Assembly: GCA_002428405.1 (NCBI GenBank) | Contig: DIWD01000037.1 | Coordinates: forward strand, 6,799 to 32,912 | Direction of reading: 5' to 3' | From: a bacterium UBA6115 | Lineage (GTDB): Bacteria; Bacillota_A; Clostridia; Christensenellales; Aristaeellaceae | DNA: 26,114 bases | Made by a program: the position numbers and the translations under genes | Shown: piece by piece, positions 23,469 to 26,114 of the stretch | Layout: every line of letters starts with the position of its first letter | How positions within the stretch are numbered: the stretch's first letter is position 1 | Notes under the pieces: generated by a model | The model's input: the letters and a program-made list of their open reading frames with translations, nothing else | What the model was told of the DNA's origin: nothing | Databases searched by the model: none

Positions 23469-23500
23469 CAGCCCTCGCTTTCGCAGGGGCTGCCTTTTAA
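23469..23500 (+). terminator. Intrinsic terminator for rightward transcription
   Basis: CAGCCC pairs with GGGCTG, and CGC/GC continue the stem to a TTTC loop (23469-23492). CCTTTTAATTTT follows. It is placed to stop rightward transcripts that have passed the sigma-like gene and crossed the opposing 23117-23416 gene. Confidence 0.65.
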
Positions 23501-23541
23501 TTTTAGCGAAGTTTCTCCCGAGGTGGCGATGTTTGGGGCTT

Positions 23542-23946
23542 TTATGAGATGTGTTTTAGAATCTGGAGTGCTTGTGTTTTGAAGCCTCTATCTAGTAACA
23601 CCTTAACGAATTCTTTCCATGGCGGAATAATACTCATATATGGGTTTTCGTCTGGTCCAGAATACATTCCACCACCTGGCCCTGTATACAAGCCACCACC
23701 AGGTCCAGTATAAAGACCTCCTCCTGGTCCAGTGTAAAGGCCACCACCTGGTCCAGTATACATGCCTCCGTCTGGCCCAGTGTAAAGACCGCCACCAGGA
23801 CCAGTATACATACCTCCACCTGGTCCAGAATACATACCTCCACCTGGTCCAGTGTATGCCCCACCATCTGGTCCGGTGTATAGTCCCCCACCGGGACCTG
23901 TGTAGTTACCGCCGCCTGGGCCCGTATATTGATTTCTTGGCCACAT
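23542..23946 (-). CDS. Octapeptide-repeat protein, probable 4-fold beta-flower
   Basis: A 134-residue protein. After MWPRNQ it has twelve tandem octapeptides of the form YTGPGGGx (x is L, M, N or A; the last copy is YSGPDENP), then a C-terminal helix (PPWKEFVKVLLDRGFKTQAL). From memory this pattern, including N/W-rich start and IPPW tail, is that of the 4-fold beta-flower domain found by structure-prediction surveys; its function is not established. AGGAGG precedes the ATG. It lies in the minus-strand cargo block downstream of the DUF3892 gene. It could be a cargo effector or a surface/structural protein. The repeat is clear from the sequence; the fold is inference. Confidence 0.8.
   Translation of the reverse strand: MWPRNQYTGPGGGNYTGPGGGLYTGPDGGAYTGPGGGMYSGPGGGMYTGPGGGLYTGPDGGMYTGPGGGLYTGPGGGLYTGPGGGLYTGPGGGMYSGPDENPYMSIIPPWKEFVKVLLDRGFKTQALQILKHIS
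23641..23928 (-). repeat. Twelve 24-bp tandem repeats coding YTGPGGGx
   Basis: The coding repeat runs in perfect 24-base register for 288 bases. Copies differ mainly at third codon positions and at the eighth residue, so the protein pattern has been kept while the DNA drifted. This argues for selection on the protein rather than recent duplication. Copy number may vary between strains. Confidence 0.9.
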
Positions 23947-24052
23947 ACTACATCCTCCTATTAAAAAGTAGTATAGAACCTGTATTGGTCTTAAGTGCGC
24001 ATTCAGAGACTATTCCAAATATACCATGATTCAAAATGTACAGCAAGCAATC

Positions 24053-24352
24053 TTATCCGCGGGGAAGGCTCAGGAGATTATCCTTCGTGCTGTCATTTGA
24101 GATTGAACGCACATACTTCTCATGGGTTCTTGTACTTACTAAGGCAATCAGCTTGGGGTAAGGAGGGATATTAACAGAAACCACATGGCCTTCATTAATT
24201 AAGTCATGGACCTGAGCCTTTTTATACCAGCCCTCTCGTGTTACGCCAGTCAAATAGATCTCATCAATCTCCAGCAGCAGGTTCTCAAGCGAGTAGTAGA
24301 CTGAAGCGCTGCTGTAGCTTGGCTTCATTCTGATTCTGGTTGCATAGACCAT
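24053..24352 (-). CDS. DUF3892-like protein
   Basis: A 99-residue protein whose second half carries the DUF3892 pattern: GWYKKAQVHDLINEGHVVSV, and HEKYVRSISNDSTKDNLLSL near the end, matching the family's yLRs...DNL..LP ending. The domain has no assigned biochemical role. AAGGAAG precedes the ATG. A good promoter lies about 70 bases upstream on the minus strand. It is the first gene of the leftward run that continues into the beta-flower gene, 106 bases on. It may be an accessory or defence cargo gene, which is inference from position only. Confidence 0.72.
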   Translation of the reverse strand: MVYATRIRMKPSYSSASVYYSLENLLLEIDEIYLTGVTREGWYKKAQVHDLINEGHVVSVNIPPYPKLIALVSTRTHEKYVRSISNDSTKDNLLSLPRG

Positions 24353-24791
24353 GAGTGTACTTCCTTTCTGCTTTATTTAGTTTTCATGTTATTAATGGGA
24401 TTTGTTGCGCCACGGAAGGCATTATAAAAGCATGTGTATCATAAGTCAAATGTGACTATCTCCAAAAGATACAGCCTAGCACGTCACTAATAAAGATGAA
24501 TGGTTTTTCTAATCCACTATGCTCCCTCACTGAATGGGGCTGAGCCCGGGCGCTAGTAATCCCTTCGCTGGCGGGGAGGCCCTGGAATCGCCCCAAAAGG
24601 GCAATAATGGCGGCTGACCCCCACTCCCTAATTTAGCGGAAATTCGTGCAAGTTGGGGACACGGTCCACCCGGCGCAGGTGTCGGAGATTTGATACCCCC
24701 TGCTGCCACTGTCCTACTTTTTCCAACCGTTTGAGGCTTACACGCGCGCGAGGGCTTTACTCTGTTATACCCCCATAAAGGGCAAAAAGAA
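24353..24791. other. Non-coding island of about 440 bases
   Basis: This is the largest stretch without a credible gene inside the otherwise packed element. Its left fifth carries the DUF3892 promoter. The rest (about 24530-24780) turns GC-rich, with several runs of C or G and many small self-complementary pieces. No ribosome site plus open frame is found on either strand; a 60-codon minus-strand frame at 24527-24709 has no ribosome site. It could hold a packaging site (cos/pac), a replication origin or a structured RNA. Confidence 0.45.
24421..24449 (-). promoter_or_regulatory. Promoter of the DUF3892 gene block with inverted repeat
   Basis: On the minus strand TTGACT (24449-24444), a 17-base spacer and TATAAT (24426-24421) form a near-consensus promoter for the leftward genes. 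GTCA-AATG-TGAC (24445-24456) is an inverted repeat over the -35 box and a candidate operator. Confidence 0.75.
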
Positions 24792-24812
24792 AAGGCCCCC
24801 TCAGGGGGCCTT
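24785..24812 (-). terminator. Intrinsic terminator of the leftward 36-aa/106-aa gene pair
   Basis: AAGGCCCCC (24792-24800) and GGGGGCCTT (24804-24812) form a perfect 9-bp stem with a 3-base loop. On the minus strand it is followed by TTCTTTTTG. It lies 15 bases past the stop of the 106-residue gene. Confidence 0.9.
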
Positions 24813-24826
24813 GATTGCCTGATTAT

Positions 24827-25147
24827 TCAGGCGGGGATTTGCTTCGCGGCTTCGCGGAGTGCACTGTGCAGCCGACCTACCTCTGCAGAAATCGCCTTGA
24901 TCTTCCTGTCAGTTTCATACAAATAGTCCAGCAGCATACCTGCGCGCAAACCATTCTCGATGAAATAGTGAATAATGCAGGTCTTTTTGTCAAAGCTGAG
25001 ATCCCCTTCATCTTCTGCCGGTGTATCAAAGTATTCATACAGATCCTCAGCCAACAGGCTAGCCTTAGCGGCTTTGATTTTACAGCCCGCCAATTGATCC
25101 GATAGACGCCCCAGAGTGCCGATGATGCTTTTGTCTGTGTTTTCCAT
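24827..25147 (-). CDS. Hypothetical helical protein (106 aa)
   Basis: It begins MENTDKSIIGTLGRLSDQLA and is predicted mainly helical by eye, with an acidic middle (YFDTPAEDEGDLSFDKKTC) and a C-terminal coiled-coil-like helix (EVGRLHSALREAAKQ). AGGAGG precedes the ATG. It is the second gene after the operator-controlled leftward promoter, 21 bases downstream of the 36-residue gene, and ends at a strong terminator. No family recognised. Control by the ribbon-helix-helix protein suggests it is part of that regulator's switch. Confidence 0.75.
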   Translation of the reverse strand: MENTDKSIIGTLGRLSDQLAGCKIKAAKASLLAEDLYEYFDTPAEDEGDLSFDKKTCIIHYFIENGLRAGMLLDYLYETDRKIKAISAEVGRLHSALREAAKQIPA

Positions 25148-25168
25148 GTTTGTTTCCTCCTTTATTAA

Positions 25169-25279
25169 TTAGATGGCTTCGTTCTTGTAAAGTCTGACGA
25201 CAAACTTGTAGATTCTGATTAAGGTTGCTTCGCTCTTGATTTTCCCCAGCGCTTTCATAATCAAATCCTTGTAATCCAT
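25169..25279 (-). CDS. Small basic protein (36 aa)
   Basis: The frame reads MDYKDLIMKALGKIKSEATL then RIYKFVVRLYKN, a short basic helical protein. AAGGAG stands 6 bases before the ATG. It resembles the very short basic peptides common next to regulators in Firmicutes prophages, with no known function. It is the first gene of the leftward transcript from the promoter at 25343-25371, which has a palindromic operator in its spacer. Confidence 0.65.
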   Translation of the reverse strand: MDYKDLIMKALGKIKSEATLIRIYKFVVRLYKNEAI

Positions 25280-25342
25280 ACTTTCTCCTTTCTGCCTGGG
25301 CTATCCCCGGCTTGGGCACTGTCTGCCCCTTTAATTGTGTGA

Positions 25343-25448
25343 ATCATAGCATCTTGTACAAGATATTCCAATTGACAGAATGCACAATCTTGTACAAGAT
25401 TTTTTGTGTACATTGCTACTTGTACAAGATATTCAATGCGCATATAAT
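25343..25448. promoter_or_regulatory. Divergent promoters with three palindromic operators
   Basis: ATCTTGTACAAGAT, a perfect 14-bp palindrome, occurs at 25351-25364 and 25387-25400; a third copy with two changes is at 25417-25430. The leftward promoter is TTGGAA (25371-25366), 17 bases, TATGAT (25348-25343), with the first operator wholly inside its spacer. The rightward promoter is TTGTAC (25420-25425), 17 bases, TATAAT (25443-25448), with the third operator covering its -35 box. The ribbon-helix-helix protein encoded at 25473 is the obvious candidate to bind them and repress both directions. Confidence 0.82.
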
Positions 25449-25472
25449 TCGACAGTGAAAGGGGATGATGAT

Positions 25473-25703
25473 ATGTCAGAAAGCAGGAACAAAGCAACGC
25501 AGTATAAAAACAGATACAATGCCAGGGCGTATGACAGCCTTCGTATTGTCATACCCAAGGGTCAGAAGGCAACGGTCCAGGCCGCAGCGGACTATGCACA
25601 AGAGAGCGTCAATCAGTACACCCAGAAGGCGCTGCTGGAGAGGATGGGGCTGGAGAGGTGGCCAGTGCTCAACGCTGCCCAGGAGGGGCCGGCAGAAGGA
25701 TAA
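25473..25703 (+). CDS. Ribbon-helix-helix (Arc-like) DNA-binding protein
   Basis: A 76-residue protein with an Arc/CopG-type fold: the beta-strand YDSLRIVIPKGQ is followed by helices TVQAAADYAQESVNQYTQ and KALLERMG (about residues 16-50). Dimers of such proteins place the strand in the DNA major groove at palindromes. The start at 25473 follows GAAAGGGG and lies 25 bases after a TATAAT box. The three palindromes just upstream make autoregulation likely. It ends in a good terminator and stands alone near the right arm sites. It may keep the leftward 36-aa/106-aa genes silent until induction. Confidence 0.85.
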   Translation: MSESRNKATQYKNRYNARAYDSLRIVIPKGQKATVQAAADYAQESVNQYTQKALLERMGLERWPVLNAAQEGPAEG

Positions 25704-25734
25704 CCTGCCAGGCGATTAATACCAGAAGCTTAAA

Positions 25735-25754
25735 CCCCTGAAGAGGGGCTTTTT
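25735..25754 (+). terminator. Intrinsic terminator of the ribbon-helix-helix gene
   Basis: CCCCT-GAAG-AGGGG followed by CTTTTT, 31 bases after the stop codon. Confidence 0.8.
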
Positions 25755-25785
25755 CGTTATTCTGCTAGGGAGAGTAAAGCAGACA

Positions 25786-25824
25786 GTTTTAAGTGTAATA
25801 AGCGTTCTAAGCAATAAGCGGGTA
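25786..25824 (+). promoter_or_regulatory. Right arm-type site, outer copy (39 bp)
   Basis: It starts GTTTTAAGTGTAATAAG and ends GCGGGTA. The first 17 bases are identical to the left arm site read on the minus strand, and all three copies are 39 bases long with a shared GGGTA end. It lies 262 bases from the attR core. Confidence 0.65.
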
Positions 25825-25851
25825 CCCTGGGCAAAAAAACGAAGCCGGCAG

Positions 25852-25890
25852 GTTTTAAGTGTTAAAAGAGTTTTAAGAAACAAGTGGGTA
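25852..25890 (+). promoter_or_regulatory. Right arm-type site, inner copy (39 bp)
   Basis: It starts GTTTTAAGTGTTAAAAG, contains GTTTTAAG again after 18 bases, and ends GTGGGTA like the left copy. It is a direct repeat of 25786-25824, start to start 66 bases. Confidence 0.65.
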
Positions 25891-25946
25891 TCCGAAGCAA
25901 AAATAAAAGGTCCGCAGAGGTTATGTGGCCAATATACATCAATGAG

Positions 25947-25986
25947 TAGGGGTCAAAAAAGCTGGTAAGGGTCAAAGTAAGGGTCA
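25947..25986 (+). promoter_or_regulatory. Right cluster of TAAGGGTCA sites
   Basis: TAGGGGTCA (25947), TAAGGGTCA (25966) and TAAGGGTCA (25978). The last two are 12 bases apart, exactly as in the left pair at 10150 and 10162 and in the same orientation. These are probable recombination-protein sites. Confidence 0.55.
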
Positions 25987-26021
25987 AACCGGAAAAACAA
26001 GCTGATATAGTAAAAAGAAGA

Positions 26022-26050
26022 GCCCCTGAAAACTCAGTGTTTTCAAGGGC
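26022..26050 (-). terminator. Element-supplied terminator for the rebuilt tRNA-Val gene
   Basis: GCCCCTGAAAAC pairs with GTTTTCAAGGGC (one mismatch, 5-base loop) and on the minus strand is followed by CTCTTCTTTTT. It stands where the host terminator stood relative to the tRNA CCA end and resembles it in sequence (compare 9965-9991). Confidence 0.65.
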
Positions 26051-26104
26051 TTTTGCCTGGTGGGATTAATTGGGCTCGAACCAACGACCTCCACGATGTC
26101 AACG
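26048..26104. repeat. attR: right copy of the 57-bp attachment core
   Basis: Identical to 9989-10045. Here the tRNA continues past the core toward its 5' end (26105-26114 and beyond), so insertion has rebuilt a complete tRNA-Val gene at this end. Confidence 0.92.
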
Positions 26105-26114
26105 TGGCGCTCTA
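26058..26114 (-). tRNA. tRNA-Val(GAC), 5' part outside window
   Basis: On the minus strand the anticodon stem is CCACG/CGTGG with loop TTGACAT, giving anticodon GAC (valine). The variable loop AGGTC, T-arm GTTGG-TTCGAGC-CCAAT, acceptor strand TAATCCC, discriminator A and encoded CCA follow. The D-arm and 5' acceptor strand lie beyond base 26114. Confidence 0.9.

Larger units (their letters stand above)
9989..26104. mobile_element. Integrated phage-satellite-like element (PICI-type) in tRNA-Val(GAC)
   Basis: A 16-kb element bounded by perfect 57-bp direct repeats made of the 3' part of a tRNA-Val gene. It encodes integrase, XRE repressor, excisionase-like protein, CHC2 primase fragment, DUF3987 protein, terminase small subunit, tape-measure protein, an HK97-gp10-like protein, a sigma-like factor, a block of small cargo genes and a ribbon-helix-helix regulator. 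It has no large terminase, portal, protease, major capsid, tail tube, baseplate or lysis gene. That set, with TerS kept, matches the logic of phage-inducible chromosomal islands. The main alternative, a deleted prophage, is weakened by the tight overlaps from the excisionase gene through the tape-measure gene and by intact attachment and arm sites at both ends. Confidence 0.85.

Noticed and set aside
23469..23500. Terminator for the leftward beta-flower gene
   Set aside because: On the minus strand the stem is followed by TGCTTCTTTAG, a poor U-run, while on the plus strand it is followed by CCTTTTAATTTT. It is better explained as a rightward terminator.
23641..23928. A CRISPR array, from 24-base periodic repeats
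   Set aside because: The repeats have no variable spacers, stay in one reading frame, and encode a continuous octapeptide repeat after a good ribosome site.
24527..24709. A 60-codon minus-strand gene in the non-coding island
   Set aside because: It is proline/glycine-rich low-complexity translation of GC-rich DNA without a ribosome site or promoter spacing.
9989..26104. A complete prophage
   Set aside because: No large terminase, portal, protease, major capsid, tail tube, baseplate, holin or lysin gene is present, and there is no unassigned space large enough to hold them.

Overview
The window looks like the chromosome of an anaerobic Gram-positive bacterium of the Firmicutes (Clostridia-like). 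The reasons are strong AGGAGG-type ribosome sites, an oxygen-sensitive glycyl-radical enzyme with its radical-SAM activase, small ferredoxin-like and zinc-ribbon proteins, and a roughly mid-50s percent GC content judged by eye. No species can be named from the sequence alone.

Host part, 1-9988. The 3' part of a ribose-type sugar ABC transporter operon (one double ATPase, truncated by the window start, and two different permeases) ends at a strong terminator (3338-3368). Next comes a glycyl-radical enzyme locus: enzyme and DeoR-family regulator on the minus strand, activase divergent on the plus strand, with repeated candidate operators between them. A SAM methyltransferase, a short ferritin-like protein and a zinc-ribbon protein follow, all on the minus strand. 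Beside them is a 4Fe-4S ferredoxin gene broken by two frameshifts (9359-9565).

Mobile element, 9989-26104 (about 16 kb). It sits in a tRNA-Val(GAC) gene and is bounded by perfect 57-bp direct repeats (attL 9989-10045, attR 26048-26104). Both ends carry matching recombinase arm-type sites: one 39-bp copy at the left, two at the right in inverted orientation, plus TAAGGGTCA-type sites. From left to right the element holds a tyrosine integrase and XRE repressor (minus). A divergent, tightly overlapping plus-strand operon follows: excisionase/AlpA-like protein, CHC2 zinc-finger primase fragment, DUF3987 helicase-like protein, an 85-aa protein, a phage terminase small subunit and a 1615-residue tail tape-measure protein. 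After these come small genes that include an HK97-gp10-like protein and three mutually similar proteins, then a sigma-70-like factor whose ribosome site lies in a long hairpin. A minus-strand block of small genes includes an octapeptide-repeat protein (probable 4-fold beta-flower) and a DUF3892 protein. Last is a ribbon-helix-helix regulator with palindromic operators in divergent promoters.

Interpretation. Integrase, repressor, excisionase, primase-like genes and a terminase small subunit, with no large terminase, portal, capsid, protease, tail tube or lysis gene, is the plan of a phage-inducible chromosomal island: a satellite that steers a helper phage's packaging through its own TerS. The unusual point is the full-length tape-measure protein translationally coupled to TerS. 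The element may impose both packaging specificity and tail length on helper particles. I know of no described satellite with this combination, but I could not search for one.
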